This document shows, piece by piece, positions 23,384 through 47,542 of a stretch of DNA of 64,000 nucleotides. The stretch is taken from NCBI GenBank assembly GCA_036768485.1, contig JAVLUZ010000144.1, positions 1 to 64,000 on the forward strand, given 5' to 3'. Numbering within the stretch: position 1 is the stretch's first letter; each line of letters starts with the position of its first letter. Both the position numbers and the translations under genes were made by a program. The notes below the pieces were generated by a model that was not told the DNA's origin, did not search any database, and saw only the letters and a program-made list of their open reading frames with translations. This DNA comes from Mermis nigrescens. Taxonomy: Eukaryota > Nematoda > Enoplea > Mermithida > Mermithidae.

Positions 23384-23720
23384 CAGGCCCGCATCCAGGA
23401 TTTGACCAAGGGGGCGTACCCAACACAAATCGGTCTTATATGTTGGAAACTTCGTCGGAATAGCCAAAAAAACCCGAATTTTTCGACCTTTTTCGACATG
23501 CACTATCCATTAGGATAATTAAATTCAAAATTTTTTTCACCAAGAAGGCTATAAAAAGTATCATTTTTTTGGTCGCACTTGGGCCAAAATGATGAAAATA
23601 CTTAACATCCGACGCGAAGCGCATATTTGATTTTTCCATCTTTTTCTTATTATCTTACCTTTCAAAATTTTTTCCGGTCAAGGTTAGGCGGCCGCCCGCC
23701 ACCCCATAAACAAGGCCTTG
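23384..23720. mobile_element. CAGGCCC-ended short element (J)
   Basis: Left end CAGGCCCGCATCC and right end ending AAGGCCTTG are flanked by CGTACAAG (23376-23383) and CGTAAAAG (23721-23728). The interior matches, in the same orientation, 37246-37550 beside the AT microsatellite. Both carry a CGGCCGCC-rich stretch near the right end. The upstream 23140-23380 is a different repeat that resembles the right half of L-type copies. Confidence 0.6.
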
Positions 23721-24073
23721 CGTAAAAGTATGACGCATGATTGTAAATGACCGCATAGTGTAGAATTTTAAGAATTTCAGAATGAGTTAAGTAAACCTGG
23801 TCCCAATCAGCTAAAAAATAGAAAAGCAGCAAAAAACATATGTTTTTCAGTTCATAAAAAGTGAGCCATCTATATACTACCTATTCAATTAATACCAAAA
23901 GAACATCTCACTACACCGTAGGTAAACCCAATGAAATTCGATTGCTTATTTAACGATCGATTCAAATAACTTAAAGGAAATTTTAAATTGCTGATCAATC
24001 TTCGATTTAATTCTTACAGCAATGAAACGGCTGTATATGCATTTAGAAATAAAAAAAGTCATAGTAAATTTAC

Positions 24074-35642
<11,569 letters not shown>

Positions 35643-35649
35643 TCTTAGC

Positions 35650-37040
35650 AGCAAAAATAGTAAAGTTCCAATGTTGAACAATTAATGCAAAATTACCATA
35701 GAAAAGATTGGTCATAAAGTAAGTGGAAAAAGTGTAACTAAAACCTGAAAACCGTGAAGTGTGAAAGTGAAAGTAATAACAAAAAGAGCTAAAATTTTTT
35801 TACAGGTACGTAAAATGAGATTTTTTCAATCTTAAAAATTTTTTCCCACTCATTTCTCACTAATCAGACCAAACATGCATGCCTACTTTCTAAATTTTTT
35901 TTGGGTTTTTCATGTTTTTAACGAAAAACAGAACGTCAATCACCCCTAAAAATAGTTGGCTTGCTTCATATCACATGACGTCCGGCTGGAGGGCTTATAT
36001 ATGTATTCGGCCTTTATTAGATATATTAACATTATGCGAAAAACAACGATAAGCAAGACGATCGTTCCCAAAAAATCAAAAATTTCAATTTTTTTATTAA
36101 AATTTCATTCATAAGGCTTAATGAAACCTGGAACAATCACGTAGATAATAAACGTTGTTTGTCAGCCAGCGAGAATCCAGAGAAATTGAGAAGATAGGAC
36201 CATTCTAAGCTACATATTAAAGATTTGTCGAATAAATAAATAGGTATTCCGCTTATACTCGTACATGCACATAATGAGGGGTGAGGGAAGAATTGCCCCT
36301 CCCCATTGAAGGAGTGAAAAAGTTAAGTGTTGTCGAGCAGTGAGCCAAAAATAGTTCATTTTAAGCGATTTCGACGTATAAATAGCCAAAAATGCAACTT
36401 ATTGTAATAAAAATCCTGGATTTTTCACCTCTCTACCCCTGACCCTGAAATCACGATTTTACCCCTTCCTGACCAACCTGACCATGTGAATCTTTGATTC
36501 CGCTCTATAATGAGATAAAAAGAACAATTTTTAGCTTGACTGCATTAAATTTTTTAGCCCTGGCGCCGGGGTCGGTGCCTTCTGTTTATTTTTAGTCAAA
36601 ATAAATTCTGGTGCAAAGATTGCGCACTTCAAAATTTTAAGCAATTTTATGCAAAAGTGCGTAAATTTCTTTAACCCTAACTCGAAACCCGGCGCAAAAT
36701 GCCGGAAAATTGGTAAAATTTTGACTGAAAGATTTTCATAGACTTGAATTACTTCGTTATTTCCTGTTTTTGAGCATTTGAAGCAAAGCCTATAAAAGCA
36801 CTTAACGCGAGACGCAAAATTTTTTAAAATTCATGCCAAAAAATGAAAGAAAACTACAAAAATATGGCTACCAGACCGCCAACAAAGTGAATAAATGTAA
36901 TAAATAGGTTGGTATTATCCGGTGCTAAGCGCCAGATAAATCTGAAAAATTACGATGGCGTATGGTCAAAAATCATTGCAAAGTGCTCACTGAATTACAC
37001 CACTTACTTCACCCATCCACATATTTTATCCTTGATTTTA
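35650..37040. other. Region 5' of the zinc transporter
   Basis: This interval should contain the zinc transporter promoter, on minus, and possibly upstream exons of the plus-strand exon at 37042. No promoter motif was recognised. 36590-36960 has GGCGC..GCGCC-type sequences typical of the local repeats. Confidence 0.35.
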
Positions 37041-37041
37041 G

Positions 37042-37181
37042 TTAGCCGTGAAGAGCTGTATCTGTCTTTAGCATGGTATGGAAGCATAGCACAAGTCAAT
37101 CGATCTTTCAAGCAAAACCTTAAAAAAGGCCGATTTATCAATGAGTCTAAATGGCCTATCAGTCATCCGCGGTACAACTAG
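37042..37181 (+). CDS. Candidate terminal exon, unknown product
   Basis: A good acceptor (atccttgattttag) is followed by 45 codons and a TAG stop: SREELYLSLAWYGSIAQVNR, then SFKQNLKKGRFINES and ending WPISHPRYN. It enters in phase 1. It is on the opposite strand to the zinc transporter and 1.4 kb beyond that gene's start, so it could end a divergently transcribed neighbour. No upstream exon was recognised between 35.7 and 37 kb. Confidence 0.42.
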
Positions 37182-37245
37182 CTTTGGTCATCAAGCTTAA
37201 CTTCGCAGTAGCGGTTAAGTCAAGTCCTTTTCACTAATATTTAGG

Positions 37246-38603
<1,358 letters not shown>

Positions 38604-38727
38604 TAGACATGGATATGAATGAGTGTAATCGGGATTTTTTGAAACATATGCAGGAAGCCAAGGAAAAAAAGCGAGGAAAAGCTTCACGAAAATCGGATAA
38701 ATATCTATTGATAAAATGATAGGTGTT

Positions 38728-39306
38728 CAGGCCCTAAGCCAGAGATTTTATTTCGGAGGGGGAAGACAAAAACTTTTGAAAGTCAGATATCTCGAGAACC
38801 CTTAATGAGTGGTCAAAAATAAGGGCATTTCTGAAGGTTTCTCCACGAGCTCTATACATTGGTGAAGAGAAATTAAGAAAAATTTTTAAACATTCTTCAG
38901 TCTATTTCATACTCGTACACAAAAAATCTATCGCTTCTCATCGTACAGTCCATAAACATTTTCTTAACTTGTCGTACTTTTACTCAATCTTTGTGCCCTG
39001 CAAAAAATGAGCAGGAAATTATGAATTCGGCGCGCCGGAAAAATGAGTCATTGCGTTGGAAAAAATGAGACATTTCCTTCATGTCTTACACAAATTTAAA
39101 CGGTTTAAATGACAAAAACTATATAAAAACAAATACACCGGCGCGAAACGCTGCAAAATTTTGCGTTTAGTAGCTCAAAAGTACGAAAAAACCTGTTTTG
39201 GCAACCTTTCCAATGCACTTCGAGAATTTTTCATTTGTTCCTTTGAGAAACGAAAATTGTTTTTGGTTTGGGGTGGTGACAACTGCGCCCCCTTGTTGCG
39301 GACATG
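38728..39306. mobile_element. CAGGCCC-ended hAT-like element (L0), uninterrupted
   Basis: This 579-bp element starts CAGGCCCTAAGCC and is flanked by an exact 8-bp duplication TAGGTGTT (38720-38727 and 39307-39314). Its interior aligns with both sides of the interrupted copy L1 and so serves as an empty-site reference for that insertion. Confidence 0.75.
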
Positions 39307-39495
39307 TAGGTGTTCATATAATTCAACAATTCTTTAAAATAGGTATTTGTGATACAAACGGTATTTAAGGAATGTGGACATTTTTTTGTCGGAAAAGGCA
39401 CAAAATAGGCAGTATGTAGGACATATATAACGATATAAAAGGGGAGGCAGGCATCCATTTATCAAAATGAGCATCGAATTTTAGGCGACACGCGC

Positions 39496-39527
39496 CACTT
39501 GAAGCAAACACTTGTTTGCTTCAAGTG
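39496..39527. repeat. Perfect 15-bp hairpin
   Basis: CACTTGAAGCAAACA and its exact reverse complement are separated by two bases (CT). No T-run or known RNA context was seen. Confidence 0.9.
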
Positions 39528-39711
39528 CGACAAAAAAAGCGACAATATTTATTTCACATCTTATTGACGAAGAATAAAAGGACATTAAGTATACTTTTTC
39601 GTTCTTTGCTCGTGCGATGAGTATTCATGTGGCAGGTTGACAATCATCTTTTCTACATGAATTTAAAACGTATACAAAACTGTTCCCAGCGCCTGAATCA
39701 CTTAGTGCGTG

Positions 39712-40443
39712 CAGGCCCGTATCCAGAATTTTGTATGAGAATAGGGCGACCAAAATTTTTATAAAACATAAGGACCAAGGATGAATTTAAGTTTGCAAAT
39801 TTTGCTCCCCGGATGGATACCTTACACTACGGTGAGAACCCAACGGAAACCATCTTTCAGGGCTGCTGGGTCTGGGGTGGCGCGCTCTAGCGCCTCCAGC
39901 AAGGTCCGGGACACAGCCCCGGAAATTTTTTTGTAAAAAAGCATTTTGAATTGGAGGTATGAATTCATCCTAAAAGTGGTCAAAGTTCATTAGCAAATTC
40001 ATAATCATCGCCAAAAAATTGCTGTCATCCTTGCTTCTTAAACAAATCTCATTTTCTGCATAAAACCTGTGAAAACTGAAGACAATAGATGCAAAATACG
40101 CTTAAGGTTCTAAAGACTTAAACTGAAAGTGTTTAAACCACGCGCTTGGGACGAAATGAAATCCACTTATAATTGAAAAATTCCGGCGCGAAGCGCCGAA
40201 ACCTTTTGAGATTTAAGGCATAGATGCAAAATAAGTTTAGGTTGTATAAAGATTGAATTTAAGGTGTTTTAACCGCGCTTTTGAGACTAAATAAATTGCA
40301 ATTAATAATTTTGAAATTGCGCGAAGCGCCGAAAATTTTTCCGATTTTTCGCTAAAAAATGCAAAAAGGTAAAGGAAAAGATCATTCTCAAAGTTCATTT
40401 CAGGGAGAGGGCACGTGTCCCCTACCCCCTTGATATGGGCCTA
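39712..40443. mobile_element. CAGGCCC-ended hAT-like element (L2)
   Basis: Left end CAGGCCCGTATCC and right end GATATGGGCCTA are flanked by AGTGCGTG (39704-39711) and AGCACGTG (40444-40451), an 8-bp duplication with two differences. Two GCGCGAAGCGCC palindromes lie inside at about 40180 and 40320. Confidence 0.65.
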
Positions 40444-40686
40444 AGCACGTGCTTCACTTTTCTTACGTTTTTGAAAGCGCAATTTTATTAATGACATTTT
40501 CAAACTGCGTTATCAAGCACATAAGCGAGCAGGACAAGTGCAATTTGAGAAACCTTGAATTTCAAGTCAATTAATTTGATGAATTCATGGGATTACTTGC
40601 TTGAGTCGGGTACTCGACACGACATAGATGGAAAATGACCGGCATTAGTGTATCTGGTTCACATATGTATTAAGAAAGCATCCATT

Positions 40687-41008
40687 CATGCACAGCATAG
40701 GAATTCTGGGAAGGGGAATTATAAAGTGCCTTTTTGGGTCCAAAAATGGTAGGTACGCGTCGAAAACATCGCTTTTCAGCGTTTCTGACGATGCCCTCTT
40801 TCTAGAGCATAACAAAAAATTTAAAAACAAGTCACAAATGTAGGACTAAATTGAACAAAATATTGTCAAAACATGAATATAATGGCGCGAAGCGCTGAAA
40901 ATTTAGCACTTTTGAGCAAATAGATAGCTAAAAACGCTTCAAAAACCATCTTTTCAACAAAATGATAGAAAATTTCTGGGAACTCTAAAAAAATTGCCGA
41001 TTCTGGGG
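40687..41008 (+). repeat. Repeat H, copy 5
   Basis: From CACAGCATAGGAATTCTGGG to GATTCTGGGGGG, matching 32765-33085, with GGTAGGTACGCGTCGAAAAC and GGCGCGAAGCGCTGAAAAT. Confidence 0.55.
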
Positions 41009-41010
41009 GG

Positions 41011-41455
41011 CAGTGGTTTTTTGTACAAGGTCCGTTTGTAAATGTACAAAGATGGTCCCCAAATGTCTTTGTAAATTTTGTACATGCAAATTTTTGTGTA
41101 CTGTTATATGATACAGTAGCGATTTTAGTGTATTAAAACAGGATATTCCGACCTTTGGTAGTGTATTTTAGCTTATTTCTGGGTTTCTGCCGCCAAAAAT
41201 TACTAAAAATTGTCTCAAAACGGCGCGAAGCGCTGAAAAATTTGACATTTTTCCATTCTAAATGCAAATACTGCCATTTTAATGATATATAGGACAAACA
41301 ATTACTCCTTTCAGCGTTAATTGCCGAAAATTTTTGGGAATTTCACACCTTTTTACAGTTTTTGTCTTCCCGAAAATCTTTGTACATGTACAAAGACGGT
41401 CTCGAAAAGTCTTTGGACATCGGGAAAAATCTTTGCCGACTGCAAAAAAACCGTG
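41011..41455. mobile_element. GTACAAAG-rich element, inverted relative
   Basis: Begins CAGTGGTTTTTTGTACAAGG and ends near TGCAAAAAAACCGTG. It is an inverted relative of 24263-25025, lying next to a G-run on each side. One GGCGCGAAGCGC palindrome is at 41222. Confidence 0.5.
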
Positions 41456-42840
41456 GAAGGGGGAGGGGGTGAAAAATTTTTTTGCGGGGAAAGGGTGAAA
41501 ATTTTTCTGGGGAGGGTGAAGAACCCCACAAATCATGTATGATAGCCAAGTTGTAAGTATACATATAGCTAGTAGTATCCGGAATAAACTGCCAGCCAAA
41601 TGGTTCGAATTTTTACATTTTTTAAAATGACATTTTTAAACTGCGTTATCAAGCACATGAGCGAGCAGGAACAAGTGAAATTAGAGAAACCTTGAATTTC
41701 AGGTCAATTAATTTGATGATCTTATAGGATTGCTTACTTGAGTTGGGTACTCGACACGACATAGATGGAAAATGACCGAATTTAGTGTTCAGGTTACTTC
41801 TGAAGATTCATGTCAGACCAAAATGTTGGTCAGCGACTTATCGAAATAAACCAACCTAAGCAGGCGCGTAGCCAAGATTTTATTTTGGGGGAGGGAGGGG
41901 GGCAAAAAGGAGTAAAATTTCAAAGGGCATAGTTTTGAAATTGTGACTTAAAAACGCTGTGTACTTACAATGGTCAATGAAAGACATCATTTTCCGCGCA
42001 GAAGATGAGGATTTTCAATCAAAGTAAAGGTTTAGAAGAAGTTGTCGATAAAAGTGCTGCAATTGACGCGGCGCGGTATAACAATTATTTACAAGTACAT
42101 ATAAAATTTAAATCGATCCAGCGCAAAGCGCCAGAAAATTTAGGAATTGTAACTTTCTAGAACGCATTTTTGCATCAATAAGAATCAAGCCCAAATTTTT
42201 TTTCCAAATCTCCAAATTTGGTTCACTAAAACCCCTAAATGTAGAAAAACGGTGCTTTGTGGTGTTTGGAGAGCGCGTATAAGGCTATATAGACAATTTA
42301 TTAAAATATGGCGCAAAGCGCCGAAAATTTTGAAGAATGTTTGATAGAATATGCTAAACACGCTTGGAATCCTGCATACTTTGCCACTGCAACAAAAATT
42401 TCATGATGCTAATAAAGCTTACATAGAATTCTATTGCGCTAATGCAAAGACAATTTTATAGTGTTCAAAGCGCGCACGTTAAGCTGTGAAGAGAATTTTG
42501 ATAGAATATGGTGCAAACACCAAAAACTTTTGAGAATATTTGATGAAATATGTTTAAAAAAGCTTAGAATCCTGCATATTGTGGCAATGCAACAATGACA
42601 TAATGGTAATAAAATTCAGAATCCTATTGCACCAATGCAACGACGATTTTGTAGCGTTATGGGCGCGCGCCTGTGATTAAATAGACAGCTGAAATAAAAT
42701 ACGGAGCGAAGCACCGAAACTTGCTGAGAATTTCTGTGGAAATATGCTTTAATAAACTCGGAAGATCATAAAGTGCCTATCTAACATCAGTGCGAAAATA
42801 CAAAAATTCTTGGTCATATGTTCTACGCAAATTTTGCTTG
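41456..42840. repeat. Mixed repeats with palindromes
   Basis: 41640-41800 repeats 40500-40640 (ACTGCGTTATCAAGCACATA, GTACTCGACACGACATAGAT). From about 41860 a CAGGCGCGTAGCC end starts an L-like repeat whose interior has GCGCAAAGCGCC variants at about 42120, 42309 and 42701. No gene. Confidence 0.45.
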
Positions 42841-43002
42841 CTAGGAAGTAGTGATCGACCGGGGCGACTTTTTTGGCCGGGGCCGGGCCGCTGGCCGGGG
42901 TCAGACAAGGAAAATATTATTGCATGACACATACTTGGGGTGGGCATAGGAAAAGAAATAATGAGCGACTGCTCCATTCAGTAGTAAATGGCAAGCGCAA
43001 AG

Positions 43003-43412
43003 TCACAGTGGTCGCCATGAAAGATGACGCAGCCATCACCCTCAGAATTATAATGGATGGTGCGTGCGAGCGCCAGCGTCCGTCCATCATGCGCCATCAT
43101 CTCTTTTTTCTATTCAGCGCCATTAACCTCCATCATCCCGTTAATCTGGCGATACGGACGGCGCAAATTTAGCTATTAATAGCACCAACAAGAAGGAAGC
43201 GCGCCAGCATTCACGTGCGCGCTTCCTTGTTGGCGCTATTAATAGCTGAATTGCGCCGTCCGCATCGCCAGATTAACGGGATGATGAAGGTTAATGGCGC
43301 TGAATAGAAAAAAAGAGATGATGGCGCATGATGGACGTAACAGCGGCGCTCGCGACGCACCATCCATTATAATTCTGAGGGTGATGGCGCGTCATCTTTC
43401 ATGGCGACAACT
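43003..43412. repeat. ~410-bp long palindrome inside copy A
   Basis: Two arms of about 200 bp are reverse complements with few differences, around a ~12-base loop at about 43205-43216. They pair, for example, GTCGCCATGAAAGATGACGC with its inverse at about 43385-43408. It is GC-richer than its host element and absent from copy B, so it was probably inserted. Confidence 0.85.
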
Positions 43413-43468
43413 GTAGGTGCGCCTTTTCATATCAAGTTTTATTACTATTTATGTCACAAGAAACAAAT

Positions 43469-43616
43469 TTAGTTCAGTGTTCCATTGTCTGAATCATCAA
43501 TAAAGTCTATGTCGCTACTATCAGCATACTCTATATCATTTGAATCTTCGCTACTGCTACTGCTGCTGTAGCGATTGGATGCAATAGGTATTGGATGTAA
43601 TAAATGAGACATCACA
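43469..43616 (-). pseudogene. Acidic serine-rich protein tail inside hAT-like element
   Basis: On the minus strand a frame open to a TAA (43469-43471) reads MSHLLHPIPIASNRYSSSSS, then SEDSNDIEYADSSDIDF and IDDSDNGTLN. It lies inside the 42849-45715 element, so it may be the remains of that element's transposase C-terminus. The catalytic region is absent and the homologous stretch of the element at 58578-61563 is not open. The link to a transposase is an inference. Confidence 0.35.
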
Positions 43617-44139
43617 CATTCCTATAAGGGGGAGGGGTATAACCCCCTCAGGGTCCAAGACACAAGTCACCGTCAGACGATTTTTGGTGAAAACCCTTTG
43701 AATTTTTCGAACTTAATTTTTTAGTATAGCAAAAGTGCACCTATCTATTAGAATTTCACGAAGTGATATATTATTTTAGAATGCGAGCTAGATTAAATAG
43801 AGAAACTATCACGAATAAAACATGCATGTAATCGCTTAAAATTTTATGAGGGTCCCTCAGTATACATGTAACGGCTGGAAATCTAGGATAGGGGTCCCTC
43901 GCCATTTTAGAAGGAGAGGGTTAGCGACTAAATCAAAAATGGTAAAAACACATAAAAATAGCCAAGAAAGCGCAGGTTTTCGCCAAAAAATGGGGGAGGG
44001 TGATCAAATATTTTCTGACTTTCAAGGAAGTTTGGGGCTTCAAAGCGTGGATGAGGGATGGCCCAAATCCCCTGTCACTTGTATATTTCTCGGCCATTTT
44101 CAGGGGAAGAGCAGCCGCTTACCCCCCTGAAAATCTTTA

Positions 44140-45070
44140 AAATGGTAGAATTTGCAATAAGGAATTCTACACTTTTTTACAGTTTTTTCTCCAAAAATCT
44201 TTGTACATGTACAAAGATTGTCCTGAAACGTCTTTGTACATCAGCAAAAATCTTCGCCAAATACAAAAAATTGTGGTTCTAAATGTGATAATTCGGCCTG
44301 AATTTAGTTGATAATATTAGTTTGGCGCGAAGTGCCGAAATTTTTATGAGCTTTTGATTGAATTCACACATAAAACTCGACTGAGAAAGCTAAAACAACT
44401 TGTACTACAAAATCAGAAATATTACAAAAATTGTAATATGCGAATTAAATCTTGTAATAAGCAACACTGCGCTTAGAATGGAAAAATGGAAAAATGTCAA
44501 ATATTTAGAAACCCAAAAATTAGCCAAATACACTACTAAAGGTCGAAAAACTACGTTCTACCACACTGAAATCGTTACTGTACCATATAAAAGTATACAA
44601 AAATTTGCATGTACAAAACAGTGTTTTATTGTATTCGCCAAAGATTTTTCCCGATGTACAAAGACTTTTCAGGACTATCTTTGTACATGTACAAAGATTT
44701 TTGGGAAGATAAAAACTGTAAAAAGGTGGTAAATTCGAAAAAATTTTCGGCGCTTCGCTCCGATATGAAAACTTGTCCGTTCTATATATCTTTAAAAGGG
44801 CAAAATTTGTATTTAGAATGGAAAAATGTCAAATTTTTAGGCGCTTTGCGCCGTTTTGAGACAATTTTAGTAATTTTTGGCGTTAGAAAGCCAGAAATAG
44901 GCTAAAATATACAATCAAAAGTCAAAAGACCCTGTTTTACCACACTAAAATCGCTACTGTACCATATTATAGTAACCAAAAATGTTTAAAAATATATTTA
45001 TATAATATAGCTACAAAAATTTGTTAGCTCATACAAAGACCTTTTCGGAGATCTTTGTACAAGCACAAGA
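44140..45070. repeat. GTACAAAG-rich repeats inside copy A
   Basis: 44160-44275 and 44600-45070 contain TTTGTACATGTACAAAGA blocks, and the latter also has TTCGGCGCTTCGCTCCG. They correspond to element F of copy B and to 24263-25025. Confidence 0.5.
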
Positions 45071-46331
45071 AGCTCGTACAACAAAATAGAGTCGGCTAAT
45101 AATAGTCCACACTTAATTTTCTGGTCCTCCAATTTTGGATTTCATCCCTCCCTCAACTCTGGACCTTAGTAAACTATTTGAGACATATTAAGTTTATCGG
45201 ATCGGACGCAATTCTGCAGCGTAGTTTACATTCGCCTATAATTAACCTCCGTCCTAATAACTATTACAAAAGAAACGCGTTTTAAAGCCCCGTGGTTCCC
45301 ATTCAATTAAATATAAAAGTGTTTTTTGTAAAAATAGTTTGTTGAAAACGCACAATTTCCAACTATAAATAGAACGTATTTGTCAACTCTAAATCTTTTA
45401 GCCATAGCTATGAATGAATGAGTTAAAAGTAGCATTTAGTTTAAATAAGTTAAGTGGAGGAATCAAAAACATGAAGATTTTCCTGAACATTTTTTCAGTA
45501 AAGGATTAAGTAAGTATACATATGGTCTAATCAGTACAGTTCTCAAAATTAATACTTGCTCATTGATAAATAAGAGCCAGTATCACAGCCTGTATCAAAA
45601 TACGAATTACACTAAATTTTTCCCCGGCCCCGGCCATTTTTTGACCTTGCCCCGGCTGGGGCCGGGATGCTTAAAAATGGCCGGGGATTGCCGGGCCGGG
45701 CCCGGTCGATCACTACTAGGAAGAGATCACTAAAGTTGTTAGCAAATTGTGGCAGAGAATTTGACACTTTCACAGCAGTCAAATCAACATGAGGAGTATT
45801 ACGCATTAATAAAACTGCAGAAAAGTGCTTTGTTAAATTATGTACATAAATTGTTCGACACAATTAGCTTTGAGTATAAGAACGAAGTACCTGAGTCTGG
45901 TGCAAAGTGTCGAAAACGTTTGCTTTTCTATAGCGCATTTTTGCAATATTGATTTGGGGGGGGCTAAAGCCCCTAGCGCCCCTACTGGGACCAGCCATGC
46001 AATTATACATCATGAGTTTAGTTATGAAGTATATAATATAATGTTACGAAATACAAATTTAGTAGGCGCGCAGCGCCAAAAATTTGTTTTTGATTAAAAT
46101 TGCGCGTTAAACTTATGCAAAAAAAATCCAGCGCAAACCGTCTGAAAAATTAACAAATTCAACCTGAAAACAGCCCATTTTCCTTTACTCTCCCGTTTGC
46201 ATTTTTCTCTCAACTTTTCCATTGAGGAGGTGGGAGGGGTAAATTGACCCCACTGACCCCCCTGGTTACGTGACTGGGAATTTTTTTCTAATATGGTTTT
46301 GTCTCAATTCTGCCAAAACAATGTTTTTACG

Positions 46332-46470
46332 CTTTTTTAACCTCAGAACTTTAATGTAGAATTGTTAAAAATGGGGGCTTGTGCATAATTTTTTTTGCTC
46401 ATTTTTTTCAAGAATTTTTTTCTGCAAGCCCCCATTTTGAACATTTCTACATTACTGTTCTGACGTTAAA
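46332..46470. repeat. Foldback sequence
   Basis: AACCTCAGAACTTTAATGTA..GTTAAAAATGGGGGCTTG is followed by its imperfect inverse CAAGCCCCCATTTTGAACAT..ACGTT. The left arm with its upstream flank recurs at 46775-46895. Confidence 0.7.
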
Positions 46471-46534
46471 AAAGCTGAAGCAGGGTGTACTCGATTCATC
46501 ACGGTTATTGTTTTGGACTTGCCGTGCATATCAA

Positions 46535-46654
46535 ATTGGTGCCAGCTGATGGTATAAGCCTAAGGCACTGGGGCAAAAATTGCTCGGCTCGCTTCACTCG
46601 CTCCACAATTTTTGCCCAAATTGTCTCAGGCTTAGACCATCAGCTGGCACCAAT
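46535..46654. repeat. 120-bp foldback sequence
   Basis: ATTGGTGCCAGCTGATGG at the left pairs with CCATCAGCTGGCACCAAT at the right. Pairing continues inward through TAAGCCTAAG and GGGCAAAAATTG to a CTCGCTTCACTCG loop. Confidence 0.8.
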
Positions 46655-46909
46655 GTGAATACACTTTCTAAGCCTAAGCCTAAGCCTAAGAACGTAATTA
46701 ATATCAAGTCTATTCATATGTACATCTCATCTTTGCATACTATGGCAGGAAAGAACATTTTTATGACCCCGTTCCGAATTTTTTAATAATATGTTTTTTT
46801 CTCAATTTCCCCAAAAACAGTGTTTTTACGCTTTTTTAACCTCAGAACTTCAATTCAGATATGTTAAAAAGGAGGGCTTTTGCATAATTTTTCTCCAAAA
46901 AATTGTTTT

Positions 46910-47276
46910 TTTCACCGATTCTCCTAAAAATACTTTTTCTGATAGATTCGAGGACGCTGAGTCCAGAAAAAGACCGTTGTGGAAGCTGACGAATATTTGT
47001 GGAGATAGAGCCCTTCAAACTTTCAAAAAACGTGATTATCAAAATTTACTTATGTATCAAATTATTAATGGTTTATTTTGTATTGATGCTAATAAATCCT
47101 TCATTTTTAGTCAAGGCACTACCCGATCTGTAAACAGTCGTAAACTTACATTACCAGTTGTCCGTTCCAATGCTCACCTCAACGATTTTTCGCAAAGATA
47201 CCAAGAAATTTGGAACTCCTTACATGATCAAATAGTCTCTTCTCCCAAAAATTTGTTTGTTCAAAAGAGCTACTAA
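46910..47276 (+). pseudogene. Reverse transcriptase C-terminal fragment
   Basis: The open frame ends with RDYQNLLMYQIINGL, then SQGTTRSVNSRKLTL and DFSQRYQEIWNSLHDQIVS. This is the TR..R..KL....FSQR..E.WN.L pattern typical of the C-terminus of non-LTR retrotransposon polymerases. It lacks the catalytic core. The start of the fragment (46916-47008) is repeated in inverted orientation at 47430-47523. Confidence 0.65.
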
Positions 47277-47523
47277 ACATTGATTTTACAAATTTATTGT
47301 TGGGGCATACCTAGTGTATCACTTCCGTGATCTTTTTATGTCCTTTTGTTCAGTCACTATTTTATCATGTATTTGCGTTTTATCAAATTTCGTGTATTTT
47401 TCTGGACAATAAACACTTTCTTGTCTTGCTCTATCTCCACAAATATTCGTCAGCCCCCTAAACGCTTTCTTTCAGGTCTCAGCGTCCTCGAATCTATAAG
47501 AAAAAGTATTTTTAGGAGAATCG
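46916..47523. repeat. Inverted repeat flanking a reverse transcriptase fragment
   Basis: 46916-47008 and 47430-47523 are inverted copies of about 93 bp, sharing GATTCGAGGACGCTGAG and GACGAATATTTGTGGAGATA. They suggest a rearranged retroelement or capture of the segment between them. Confidence 0.65.
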
Positions 47524-47542
47524 GAGACAAAACCATATTAGA

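Larger units (their letters stand above)
42849..45715. mobile_element. hAT-like element with GGCC-rich ends (copy A)
   Basis: The ends are inverted: TAGTGATCGACCGG on the left and CCGGTCGATCACTA on the right. They are flanked by the exact 8-bp duplication CTAGGAAG (42841-42848 and 45716-45723). Termini of the form YAGNG and an 8-bp target duplication with T at 2 and A at 7 are hAT features. Inside both ends are arrays built from GGCCGGGG (42870-42900; 45622-45705). No intact transposase is present. The interior includes a 410-bp palindrome, GTACAAAG-rich repeats and several GGCGCGAAGCGCC-type palindromes. Confidence 0.85.

Noticed and set aside
46666..46692. Four copies of TAAGCC, formally the nematode telomere unit TTAGGC on the other strand
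   Set aside because: The run is far too short for a telomeric tract and sits next to a foldback that itself contains TAAGCCTAAG, so local slippage is the simpler explanation.
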